A stretch of 64,000 bases of DNA, taken from contig CAYLQA010000001.1 of NCBI GenBank assembly GCA_964385695.1, forward strand, positions 122,543 through 186,542. Direction: 5' to 3'. The DNA comes from CAYLQA01 sp964385695. GTDB lineage: Bacteria > Desulfobacterota > Desulfobulbia > Desulfobulbales > Desulfurivibrionaceae. Both the position numbers and the translations under genes were made by a program. Numbering within the stretch: position 1 is the first letter of the stretch; every line of letters begins with the position of its first letter. Below, piece after piece: positions 1 to 7,669 of this stretch. The notes below the pieces were generated by a model. It searched no databases. It had not been told where the DNA came from and worked only from the letters and a program-made list of their open reading frames with translations.

Positions 1-1
1 G

Positions 2-664
2 ATGATGGACCTGATCAGCGGTATTCTCACTTATTCCCGTGTAACCACCACGGGAAACCCATTCGAGGTGATCGACCTGAATAAGATCATCCGTGAGGTG
101 CTTTTTGACCTTGAGATGCGTTTTAAAGAAACCTGGGGCTCTGTGGATATACAGCGGCTTGGGGTGATCAAGGCAGATCCGCTACAGGTGCGGCAGCTTC
201 TGCAAAATTTGGTTGCAAATGCTTTGAAATACCATAGGCCGGACGTCCCACCTGCAATAAAGATCCACGGTCAGCCCCAGGCACTGCGTGATGACAGTGG
301 CGCGACCTATTTTTACCAGCTCGTGGTTGAGGATAATGGGATAGGTTTTGAAGAGCATGAAGAGGGCCAGATTTTCGGGCTTTTTCAACGGCTGCACGGG
401 CGGAGCAAGTATGAAGGAACCGGCATCGGCCTTGCCGTGTGCAAGCGCATTGTTGATCGGCATGGCGGCATGATCAGTGCCGAGAGTACCCCAGGCCAAG
501 GCTCAAAGTTTATTGTGACCCTGCCAGTGAATGGGCCGGAAATGAACGAGCAGCAGCCCATCCTCTCCGATGAACAGGCCAAAAAAGCCTGTAAACATTT
601 GCTGGAGATTGATCTGGATCCCACTCCGGAAAGTCTTTCAAAATACCCCTCCTCCCGTACCTGA
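2..664 (+). CDS. Sensor histidine kinase, C-terminal part (5' end outside window)
   Basis: This is the catalytic end of a two-component sensor kinase; it would bind ATP and phosphorylate a histidine that lies mostly upstream of the window. The visible part begins in the end of the dimerisation helix (LISGILTYSRV). It continues through an N box (LLQNLVANALKYH, about residues 67-78), a G1 box (DNGIGF, 111-116) and a G2 box (GTGIGLAV, 139-146), the ATP-binding HATPase_c signature. About 40 residues follow the ATPase domain and have no recognisable domain. The sensor input cannot be seen, so the stimulus is unknown. The gene stops 122 bases before hypA and runs the same way, but nothing ties it to nickel metabolism. 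Confidence 0.9.
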   Translation: MMDLISGILTYSRVTTTGNPFEVIDLNKIIREVLFDLEMRFKETWGSVDIQRLGVIKADPLQVRQLLQNLVANALKYHRPDVPPAIKIHGQPQALRDDSGATYFYQLVVEDNGIGFEEHEEGQIFGLFQRLHGRSKYEGTGIGLAVCKRIVDRHGGMISAESTPGQGSKFIVTLPVNGPEMNEQQPILSDEQAKKACKHLLEIDLDPTPESLSKYPSSRT

Positions 665-680
665 TTTATCTGCAGTTTTT

Positions 681-700
681 ATTCACTTTTCGTGGTGAAT
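681..700. promoter_or_regulatory. Possible operator: 6-base inverted repeat upstream of hypA
   Basis: ATTCAC and GTGAAT are separated by 8 bases, giving a 20-base dyad about 87 bases upstream of the hypA start. This could be a regulator-binding site for the hyp cluster. A short dyad like this can occur by chance, and I recognise no matching regulator. Confidence 0.25.
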
Positions 701-786
701 GTTCATCTTTAAATTTCGTCCATTTTACAGGCGATTTCCTTCCTCTTTGCTGGTGAAAAAACAAGCCTTCGGGTATTATGGACCGT

Positions 787-1131
787 ATGCATGAAATGTC
801 CATTGCCATGAGTATTATTGAGCTGGCCACATCCAAAGCGCAGGCCGCCGGCGCCCAAAAAATCAATCACATAGAAGTCGAGGTCGGGACCCTCTCCGGG
901 GTGCTGGTAGACTCCCTTGTTTTTTGTTTTGAGGCCGCAGCAAAAAATACCGCTGCTGATGGGGCAAAGATAGAGGTGATTGAGGTGGCGGCCATGGGCA
1001 GATGTGTTTCCTGCAACCATGAATTTCTGGCTGGCTCCTTGGCCGAGCCCTGCCCGAAGTGCGGCGAGTATCTGGTGAATATTACAGGCGGCCGAGAGCT
1101 TAAGGTGCTCTCGCTGACCGTTGACGAGTGA
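787..1131 (+). CDS. hypA: Hydrogenase nickel insertion protein HypA
   Basis: HypA is the cytoplasmic nickel chaperone that delivers Ni(II) with HypB to the large subunit of [NiFe]-hydrogenases. The family begins M-H-E with His2 as a nickel ligand, so I choose the ATG at 787 (MHEMSIAMS) rather than the in-frame ATG at 778. The 114-residue protein has the usual family length. It carries the structural zinc site as two CxxC pairs (C73/C76 and C89/C92). It is the first gene of a hypABFCDE series. A 170-base gap containing a nested palindrome separates it from hypB, so it may be only partly co-transcribed with the rest. Confidence 0.95.
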   Translation: MHEMSIAMSIIELATSKAQAAGAQKINHIEVEVGTLSGVLVDSLVFCFEAAAKNTAADGAKIEVIEVAAMGRCVSCNHEFLAGSLAEPCPKCGEYLVNITGGRELKVLSLTVDE

Positions 1132-1140
1132 ACATGGGAG

Positions 1141-1242
1141 GGCAATTCCGTGATACCGCATCTACAGCGTTATCGGCATGCTGGCATACCGATGTATAGC
1201 CAGCATACCTCTGCCTTGTATATGCGGCATCCTGAAATTGCC
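1141..1242. repeat. Nested imperfect palindrome between hypA and hypB
   Basis: An outer pair of 26-base arms (1141-1166 and 1217-1242) matches at 20 of 26 positions when one is reverse-complemented. Inside it, 11-base arms (1175-1185 and 1199-1209) match at 10 of 11. The whole 102-base stretch could fold into one long hairpin with internal loops. It resembles a REP or MITE-type intergenic element, or an RNA processing stem within the hyp transcript. No coding frame is evident. Confidence 0.6.
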
Positions 1243-1301
1243 GGAAACAGGCGGGGAATGGTAATTTTTTTGTGCCTCGCTGTTTTTGTGATAGGTGAAT
1301 T

Positions 1302-2051
1302 ATGTGTGATGATTGCGGCTGTGGAAGCTCGGAAGTAAGTATCCTCAAGCCTGGTGACCCTGTTGAGCACACCCACCATGCCCACGAGCATAAGGATGAG
1401 CGGGTGTTGCAGGTGGAAGAGGATGTGCTCCATAAAAATGCCCACCAGGCAGAGAAAAATAGAAGTTTCTTCGGTGAAAAGTCCATCTTGGCCCTGAACC
1501 TGGTGAGCTCGCCCGGTTCAGGCAAAACATCCACCCTGGAAAAGACTCTCAGTAGCCTGCGTGCTGAGTTACCCCTTGCTGTTATAGAGGGTGATCAGCA
1601 GACCCTGCTCGATGCCGAGCGGATTGATGCCACCGGTGTGCCGGTGGTGCAGGTCAATACCGGGGCCGGTTGTCATCTTGATGCCGAGATGGTGCATCGC
1701 GCCCTGCATCAGCTTGAGTTGAGCGAAAAATCCATTCTTTTTATCGAAAATGTCGGCAATTTGGTTTGCCCGGCTATGTTTGATCTTGGCGAGGCCGCTA
1801 AGGTCGTGGTGATCAGTGTGACCGAAGGCGATGATAAGCCCCTCAAGTACCCGGCCATGTTTGATGCGGCCAAGATATGTTTGATCAATAAGGTGGATCT
1901 CTTGCCCTATGTGGATTTTGATGTGGAGCGCTGTAAGGAGTTCGCTCGCAGAATTAATCCGAATCTGACATTTTTTGAAATTTCCGCAAAAAACGGCCAA
2001 GGCATGGAGCATTGGTTGCAATGGTTACGCGCTGGTGTAGAAGGGCGATAG
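1302..2051 (+). CDS. hypB: Hydrogenase maturation GTPase HypB
   Basis: HypB is a SIMIBI-class GTPase that binds nickel and hands it to HypA during [NiFe]-hydrogenase assembly. The N-terminus MCDDCGCG matches the high-affinity nickel motif found in some HypB proteins. A short histidine-rich stretch follows (HTHHAHEH, 23-30), which may store nickel. The P-loop is SPGSGKT (70-76), the metal site between subunits is the Cys-His pair C125/H126 with C157, and NKVDL supplies guanine specificity. At 249 residues the length is normal. The start has an AGGTGA ribosome site. The next gene, hypF, starts 9 bases after the stop, which implies co-transcription. Confidence 0.96.
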   Translation: MCDDCGCGSSEVSILKPGDPVEHTHHAHEHKDERVLQVEEDVLHKNAHQAEKNRSFFGEKSILALNLVSSPGSGKTSTLEKTLSSLRAELPLAVIEGDQQTLLDAERIDATGVPVVQVNTGAGCHLDAEMVHRALHQLELSEKSILFIENVGNLVCPAMFDLGEAAKVVVISVTEGDDKPLKYPAMFDAAKICLINKVDLLPYVDFDVERCKEFARRINPNLTFFEISAKNGQGMEHWLQWLRAGVEGR

Positions 2052-2060
2052 GGGAGTCAT

Positions 2061-4403
2061 TTGCAGGCAGTGGCCGAGAACGCAAAAAATGAGCGTTACA
2101 AAATATCCGTCTCCGGGATTGTGCAGGGGGTGGGCTTTCGTCCCTTTATCTATCGCCTTGCCAAGCAACACGGTCTGAGCGGCTTTGTTACCAATACCAC
2201 CAGCGGAGTGATGATTGAGGCGGAAGGTCTGGCGACCCAGTTGGATTCCTTCCTCCATGATATTCAAAACACGCCTCCGCCACTTGCCAAGATAGACTCC
2301 ATTGCTTCAGAATCGACATCCCTTGTCGGCGAACGTGAATTCACCGTTCATGCTTCAGCGGTTCACGGCAATGTGACAACCCTCATTGCCCCGGATATGG
2401 CTATCTGCAAGGATTGTCTTGCCGAGATGTTTTCCGTCACCGACCGCCGCCATCTCTACCCCTTTATCAATTGCACCAACTGCGGGCCGCGTTATACCAT
2501 TATCGACAGGCTTCCCTATGACCGCAAAAACACCTCCATGCACAGCTTTACCATGTGCGGACAGTGTCAACGGGAATACGATGATCCGGCCGATCGCAGA
2601 TTTCATGCCCAGCCCAATGCCTGCCCGCAATGCGGCCCCGAAGTTTTTCTGACGAGCAGGGATGGCGAGGTGCTGGCCCGGGGTGGGGAGGCAATTGCCC
2701 AGGTGCGGCAACAGCTCTTGGCGGGCAAGGTTATCGCAATAAAAGGAGTGGGTGGCTTTCACCTGGCCGTGGATGCCCGCAACGATGAGGCTGTACGGTT
2801 GCTGCGTGAGCGCAAGAAGAGAGAGGCCAAGCCCTTGGCGGTGATGGTCCGGGATGAGGTTGCGGCGCAGGAGATCTGTCATTTTTCAGGGAAGAGTCTT
2901 GCCGCGCTGAACTCGCCCCAGCGCCCCATTGTTCTGGCCCGGCAAAGAGAGGGGCACGGGCTTGCTTTGTCTGTAGCGCCTTTCAGTACCATGTTCGGCA
3001 TCGTGCTGCCCTATGCGCCCTTGCATTATCTCCTCTTTGCCGATGGCCTCTCCGCGCTGGTCATGACCAGCGGTAATATGAGTGATGAGCCCATCTGTAA
3101 AGACAACGATGAGGCATTACAAAGGCTTAACAGCATTGCCGATGGTTTTCTGCTGCATGATAGAGATATTTTGCAGCGCTGTGATGATTCCGTGATGATG
3201 GAGTTGGGCGGCGAGATGCGTCAGGTTCGCCGCAGCCGTGGGTTTGCCCCGCAACCCTTTGTGGTGCATACCGACGGGCCGCAGGTGTTGGGGGTTGGCG
3301 GAGAGCTTAAAAATACGGTCTGCTTCCTCAAAGGTAACCAGGCCATTGTCAGCCAGCATGTCGGTGATTTGAAAAACCTTGAGGCCTATCAGTTTTTTCA
3401 AGAATGCATCACGCATCTTGAAGATGTCTTTGAGGCCTCGCCGCAACTTGTGGTGCACGATCTGCATCCGGTCTATCTTTCAAGCAGGTGGGCAGAAGAA
3501 CAGGCTACCCCCCGCCTGGCCGTGCAGCATCACCACGCCCATCTCGCCGCCTGTTTGGCGGAAAATGAGGTGAAGGATTCGGCAATTGGCTTGATGCTGG
3601 ACGGCACCGGACTTGGCACGGATAATAAGATTTGGGGGGGAGAGGTGCTCATTGGTGATTGCCTTGATTTTGAGCGATTTGCTTCGCTGGAAGAAATGCC
3701 CCTGCCTGGAGGGGATGCAGCGGTCAAGGCACCATGGCGCACTGCTATTGCTTATCTGCATGCGGCATTTGGCAATGATTTGCCAACTTTGCCTTTTATG
3801 GCTGAACATGAGTATGGGCCCATCGTGGAGATGGTAGATAAAAATATCAACACTCCGTTCACCAGCAGTTGTGGCAGGCTTTTTGATGCGGTAGCCGCCA
3901 TGGGCGGTGGGTGTCAGGATATTCGTTATGAGGCCCAGGCAGCCATTGAGTTCATGGAGGCCGGAGATCAGTTGGGTGAAGAATCGTTTGCCTATCGCTT
4001 TTTAGAAGACGATGAGGTTCAACGGCTTGATCTGCGTTTTTTGATTCGTCAAATAGCGCAACAGGTTGAGGACGGAGCCGGGCCGGCAAAGATCAGCCAG
4101 CGTTTTCACGCAACTTTAGTAGAGGCATTTACTGACCTTGCCTGTTTGGCGAGAGAGAAGACAAGAATAAACAAAGTGGCGCTCAGCGGCGGGGTATTTC
4201 AGAACAGGCTGCTGTTTGAGGGATTGCTGCAATCTTTACGGAAAAAAGATTTTACAGTGTTGACCCATACCCAATTGCCCTGCAATGACGGCTGTGTTTC
4301 ATTTGGTCAGGCGGTTATCGGCAGGGCTCGAATGATGAGGCAGGGCAGCTCACATGGCACCACATCTTCGCACGATCACTTTCGGCCGCATAGCTTGCTA
4401 TAG
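2061..4403 (+). CDS. hypF: Carbamoyltransferase HypF
   Basis: HypF makes the cyanide ligands of the [NiFe] centre: it transfers carbamoyl groups from carbamoyl phosphate to the C-terminal cysteine of HypE. Domains follow the family order. An acylphosphatase-like domain comes first (GIVQGVGFRPF, 19-29). Two zinc-finger motifs follow, built from CKDC/CTNC and CGQC/CPQC, then a YrdC-like domain and a Kae1-like domain with the metal-binding HHHAHLAA motif. I accept a TTG start at 2061 because GGGGAG lies at a proper distance upstream and hypB ends 9 bases before. The last 15 or so residues (GTTSSHDHF... onward) are encoded by one arm of a long palindrome and look like an added tail. Confidence 0.95.
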   Translation: MQAVAENAKNERYKISVSGIVQGVGFRPFIYRLAKQHGLSGFVTNTTSGVMIEAEGLATQLDSFLHDIQNTPPPLAKIDSIASESTSLVGEREFTVHASAVHGNVTTLIAPDMAICKDCLAEMFSVTDRRHLYPFINCTNCGPRYTIIDRLPYDRKNTSMHSFTMCGQCQREYDDPADRRFHAQPNACPQCGPEVFLTSRDGEVLARGGEAIAQVRQQLLAGKVIAIKGVGGFHLAVDARNDEAVRLLRERKKREAKPLAVMVRDEVAAQEICHFSGKSLAALNSPQRPIVLARQREGHGLALSVAPFSTMFGIVLPYAPLHYLLFADGLSALVMTSGNMSDEPICKDNDEALQRLNSIADGFLLHDRDILQRCDDSVMMELGGEMRQVRRSRGFAPQPFVVHTDGPQVLGVGGELKNTVCFLKGNQAIVSQHVGDLKNLEAYQFFQECITHLEDVFEASPQLVVHDLHPVYLSSRWAEEQATPRLAVQHHHAHLAACLAENEVKDSAIGLMLDGTGLGTDNKIWGGEVLIGDCLDFERFASLEEMPLPGGDAAVKAPWRTAIAYLHAAFGNDLPTLPFMAEHEYGPIVEMVDKNINTPFTSSCGRLFDAVAAMGGGCQDIRYEAQAAIEFMEAGDQLGEESFAYRFLEDDEVQRLDLRFLIRQIAQQVEDGAGPAKISQRFHATLVEAFTDLACLAREKTRINKVALSGGVFQNRLLFEGLLQSLRKKDFTVLTHTQLPCNDGCVSFGQAVIGRARMMRQGSSHGTTSSHDHFRPHSLL

Positions 4404-4436
4404 CGGCCAAAAGTGCTTGCGCGAATCTGTGGCACC
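4356..4436. repeat. Long imperfect palindrome spanning the end of hypF
   Basis: Two arms of about 39 bases (4356-4394 and 4397-4436) are nearly reverse-complementary around a TT centre. The innermost part pairs cactttcggccgcatagc with gctatagcggccaaaagtg, and the outer ends are both ggcacc. The left arm encodes the last residues and stop codon of hypF; the right arm is intergenic. There is no run of T after it, so it is not a standard terminator. It may be a REP/MITE-like insertion that replaced the original end of hypF, or an mRNA-stabilising stem before hypC. Confidence 0.65.
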
Positions 4437-4488
4437 CTGTGAACTGCTATTTTGTATGAGTAGTTTAGCTTGATGATGAGGAGTAAAC

Positions 4489-4764
4489 ATGTGCTTGGCG
4501 ATTCCCGGCAGGGTACAGGAAATATTTGAAGAAAACGGCCTCAAGATGGGGAACATTGACTACAGCGGCACCATCAGCAAGGTCTGTCTGGAATATGTGC
4601 CGGAAATTCAGGTGGGGCAATATACCGTTGTCCATGCCGGTTTTGCCATCTCCGTTATTGATGAGGAAGAGGCGCAAAAGAGTTTTGCGGCCTGGAAGGA
4701 GTTGACCGAGGCGGTCGCTGCCCAGGGAACCGACATCTTCGGTAAACCATTGGACGAGGAATAG
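4489..4764 (+). CDS. hypC: Hydrogenase assembly chaperone HypC
   Basis: HypC is a small chaperone that works with HypD to assemble the Fe(CN)2CO unit and carries it to the hydrogenase large subunit. The essential N-terminal cysteine is present (MCLAIPGRV; Cys2 after Met removal). The protein is 91 residues, normal for the HypC/HupF family. An AGGAG site lies before the ATG. It sits between hypF and hypD, with hypD beginning 11 bases after its stop. Confidence 0.95.
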   Translation: MCLAIPGRVQEIFEENGLKMGNIDYSGTISKVCLEYVPEIQVGQYTVVHAGFAISVIDEEEAQKSFAAWKELTEAVAAQGTDIFGKPLDEE

Positions 4765-4775
4765 GCTGGTTGTAA

Positions 4776-5864
4776 ATGAAATACGTTGACGAATACCGCG
4801 ACCCGAAGATCGCCAAGAAGATCCTCGCTGAGATCAAGGATATCGTTACCCAAAATTGGGTGATCATGGAGATCTGCGGTGGGCATACCCATGCCATCAT
4901 GCGCAGCGGTATTGACCAGATCCTGCCCAAAGAGATCGAGCTTGTCCATGGACCGGGCTGCCCTGTCTGTGTGACGCCGTTAGAGTTGATCGATAAGGCC
5001 ATTGAGATTGCCAAGCGGCCTGAGGTTATATTTACCAGCTACGGCGATATGCTGCGGGTGCCGGGCAGTAAAGAGGATCTCTTTATGGCCAAATCCGCCG
5101 GGGCGGATGTGCGCATGGTCTATTCTCCGCTGGAGGCTCTGGCCCTGGCCCGGGACAATCCCGAGCGGCAGGTAGTTTTCTTTGCCGTGGGCTTTGAGAC
5201 CACTGCCCCGGGCAATGGCATGGCCATTATGCAGGCGTCCCGGGAAGGGTTGGATAATTTCAGCGAGCTTTCCAGCCATATTCTGGTTGCCCCGGCCATG
5301 CGGGCCTTGCTTGATTCGCCGGATAATCGTGTGCAGGGCTATCTTGCGGCTGGGCATGTCTGCACGGTCATGGGACTGAATGAATATGTGCCCATTGCCG
5401 AGCAGTATAATGTGCCCATCGTGGCTACCGGTTTTGAACCCATGGATATCCTGGCCGGAATCCTGATGACCGTGCGCCAGTTGGAGGCCGGAGAAGGGCG
5501 GGTGGAAAATGAGTACAGCCGTTCTGTTACCTTTGAGGGCAACAAGGCTGCCCAGGATATCCTCTCTCAGGTCTTTGAGGTGGCGGATAGAAAGTGGCGG
5601 GGTATCGGCCCATTGCCCATGAGTGGTTTAGTGATTCGTAAAGAATTTTCCGCCCATGATGCGGAAAAGAAATTCGCTCTGTCCGATCTGTCGGTGCAGG
5701 AGTCGGACCTTTGTGAAAGCGGCAAGGTCTTGCAAGGCTTGATAAAACCAAGCGGCTGTGCGGCATTTGGTAAAGAGTGCACCCCACAGCATCCCCTTGG
5801 CGCTACCATGGTTTCCAGCGAAGGCGCCTGTGCCGCCTACTTTAAATACAATAGGGTGAAATAA
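4776..5864 (+). CDS. hypD: Hydrogenase formation iron-sulfur protein HypD
   Basis: HypD is the [4Fe-4S] scaffold on which, with HypC, iron receives CN and CO ligands before transfer to the [NiFe]-hydrogenase. Family signatures are visible: CGGHTH near residue 35, GPGCPVCVTP near residue 60, a conserved GFETTAP stretch, and cysteines near the C-terminus (SGCAAFGKEC). The length of 362 residues is typical. It lies 11 bases behind hypC and 60 bases ahead of the HypE start chosen here, in the same operon. Confidence 0.96.
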   Translation: MKYVDEYRDPKIAKKILAEIKDIVTQNWVIMEICGGHTHAIMRSGIDQILPKEIELVHGPGCPVCVTPLELIDKAIEIAKRPEVIFTSYGDMLRVPGSKEDLFMAKSAGADVRMVYSPLEALALARDNPERQVVFFAVGFETTAPGNGMAIMQASREGLDNFSELSSHILVAPAMRALLDSPDNRVQGYLAAGHVCTVMGLNEYVPIAEQYNVPIVATGFEPMDILAGILMTVRQLEAGEGRVENEYSRSVTFEGNKAAQDILSQVFEVADRKWRGIGPLPMSGLVIRKEFSAHDAEKKFALSDLSVQESDLCESGKVLQGLIKPSGCAAFGKECTPQHPLGATMVSSEGACAAYFKYNRVK

Positions 5865-5924
5865 CTCTTTTGCTTTTTGTGTTCTTTCGTGGGTTTCGTG
5901 GCTAAAAATGAATTAGGAATAAAT

Positions 5925-6977
5925 ATGGCGATCAATCCGGAAAATTTTACATGTCCTTTGCCGAAAATGGCGTTCGATACAGTGCAGTTAGCCCATGGCA
6001 GTGGAGGGAAGCTTTCAGCCGAATTGGTCGATTGCATGTTTCTGCCCCGCTTTGGTAACGATACTCTGGACAGGCTGGAAGACCAAGCCATACTTAAAAT
6101 CGGCGCGGGCCGGATCGCCATGACCACAGATTCTTTTGTCGTAGATCCGCTCTTTTTTCCGGGGGGAGATATCGGGGACCTTGCCGTTAACGGCACAGTG
6201 AACGATGTCTGCATGTGCGGAGCCACCCCACTCTACCTCAGTGTAGGTTTTATTATCGAAGAAGGGTTGCCCATGGATTCGTTGCACCGCATCCTGCTCT
6301 CCATGGAGGCGGCTGCAAAAAAGGCCGGGGTGCAGGTGGTCACCGGAGACACCAAGGTGGTCAATAAGGGGTGCTGTGATAAAATTTTTATCAATACGAC
6401 CGGTATCGGTGAAGTTCCGGAAGGTGTATCTCTTTCCGCCCACTCCTTACGGCCGGGAGACAAAATCATTGTTTCAGGTACCATTGCCGATCATGGCATG
6501 GCCATTCTGACAAGCCGCCAGGGGTTATCGTTTCAATCACAGGTGACAAGTGATACGGAGTCACTCAATGCCCTGGTTGCGCGGATGTTGGGACATTCCG
6601 GCGCAATCCATGCCCTGCGGGACCCCACCCGGGGCGGAGTGGCCGCCACCCTTAACGAATGGGCAGTTGCATCTAATGTGGGCATCAGGCTTGATGAAGG
6701 CGCAATTCCTGTGCGACCCGAGGTGCAAGGTGCCTGTGAACTGCTTGGTATCGACCCGCTCTATGTTGCCAACGAAGGAAAGCTCATCGCCTGTATTTCA
6801 GCTGGCTCTGCCGCTGAGGTGCTTGCTGCCATGCGCCAGCAGCCCGAAGGGGTTGATGCCGTTATCATCGGCGAAGTCGTAGAAAAACCTGCCCGAATGG
6901 TCACTATGCAAACCGGTCTTGGGGCCAGCAGAATCGTAGATATGCCCCTTGGTGAGCAACTGCCCCGGATTTGCTGA
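5925..6977 (+). CDS. hypE: Hydrogenase maturation dehydratase HypE
   Basis: HypE dehydrates the thiocarboxamide formed on its C-terminal cysteine by HypF, giving the thiocyanate that supplies the cyanide ligands. The protein ends in PRIC, the conserved tail with that cysteine. The N-terminal half has the PurM/AIR-synthase pattern (AHGSGGKLS, then GGDIGDLAVNGTVNDVCMCGA in sections). I choose the ATG at 5925, preceded by AGGA, giving about 350 residues. A longer reading from TTG at 5877 adds 16 residues and has no ribosome site. It is the last gene of the hyp series; a 348-base gap follows. Confidence 0.95.
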   Translation: MAINPENFTCPLPKMAFDTVQLAHGSGGKLSAELVDCMFLPRFGNDTLDRLEDQAILKIGAGRIAMTTDSFVVDPLFFPGGDIGDLAVNGTVNDVCMCGATPLYLSVGFIIEEGLPMDSLHRILLSMEAAAKKAGVQVVTGDTKVVNKGCCDKIFINTTGIGEVPEGVSLSAHSLRPGDKIIVSGTIADHGMAILTSRQGLSFQSQVTSDTESLNALVARMLGHSGAIHALRDPTRGGVAATLNEWAVASNVGIRLDEGAIPVRPEVQGACELLGIDPLYVANEGKLIACISAGSAAEVLAAMRQQPEGVDAVIIGEVVEKPARMVTMQTGLGASRIVDMPLGEQLPRIC

Positions 6978-7325
6978 GTAAACCACTCCTCTGTTTGAGA
7001 TCCTGTTTTTTCTGCTTACCTGCCTATAGCCTTGGCTGATTAGGGCACCCGAGGAAATTCAATTAAAAATCAGGCTGTATTGTTTGGGAGTTTGCCCAAC
7101 AAAGCATTATCAGTATTAAGGGCTGTGCTGACTGTCGAAAAAAAAGGTAAGCCGGATTGTAGAAATACCTAGACGATTTGGTGCTTTATAGTGAGGAAGA
7201 TAGCTGTATTTCCTAGAAAAAATTATGGGCAAAGAGTTGACTTTTTAAGCCCAGTATATGTAGTATGGCGTGAATATTCATAACAGTTTTTAGGAGAAAC
7301 CTTTTAGGAGAAAGGGAGGAACTTG
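6978..7325. other. Intergenic region upstream of the cytochrome gene
   Basis: I see no gene here. The region holds a weak stem (ttggg/cccaa around 7086), the 14-base string tgtagaaataccta at 7157-7170, a sigma-70-type promoter at 7237-7266, and a duplicated string ttttaggagaaa just before the ribosome site of the cytochrome gene. The 14-base string recurs in inverted orientation at 19765-19778. Confidence 0.5.
7237..7266 (+). promoter_or_regulatory. Sigma-70-type promoter for cytochrome c and porin
   Basis: TTGACT at 7237-7242 and TAGTAT at 7261-7266 are 18 bases apart, 60 bases upstream of the cytochrome start. It is the best -35/-10 pair in this gap. The transcript would include the duplicated ttttaggagaaa string. 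Confidence 0.5.
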
Positions 7326-7628
7326 GTGCAGAAGCGTATAATTACATTGGTAACAGCCATGTCGCTTATGCTGCCTGCCGTGGCCTGGTCGGCCGGTGGG
7401 GATACACTCTTTTTACAAAATTGTGGTTCATGCCACAAAAAGGGTGGGCAAGCGGCAGTCGTTAATCCTGCAGACAAGGCCGGACGTGTTTGGGAAAAAT
7501 ACTTTTCTCGAGGACGCCACCCTGTCGATGTGGGTATGAGTGATGGGGATTTGCAGATGGTTGTGGAGTATCTTCAGGACCATGCAGCAGACAGTGATCA
7601 ACCGGCAGCAGCGGTAATTCCAAAGTAA
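7326..7628 (+). CDS. Small periplasmic monohaem cytochrome c
   Basis: This encodes about 100 residues with an N-terminal signal peptide (hydrophobic stretch ending in AVAWSA) and one haem c attachment site, CGSCH. A methionine in GMSDGDLQM is a plausible sixth ligand. It should be an electron carrier in the periplasm. I place the start at GTG 7326 because GGGAGGA at 7314-7320 is then correctly spaced; an in-frame TTG at 7323 is too close. The next gene encodes an outer-membrane beta-barrel-like protein 41 bases downstream, so the two may serve one electron-transfer or uptake process. The partner enzyme is not visible. Confidence 0.85.
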   Translation: MQKRIITLVTAMSLMLPAVAWSAGGDTLFLQNCGSCHKKGGQAAVVNPADKAGRVWEKYFSRGRHPVDVGMSDGDLQMVVEYLQDHAADSDQPAAAVIPK

Positions 7629-7669
7629 TCCACTGGCGAACGTCAAATTTACTCATCAGGAGGAGAAAA

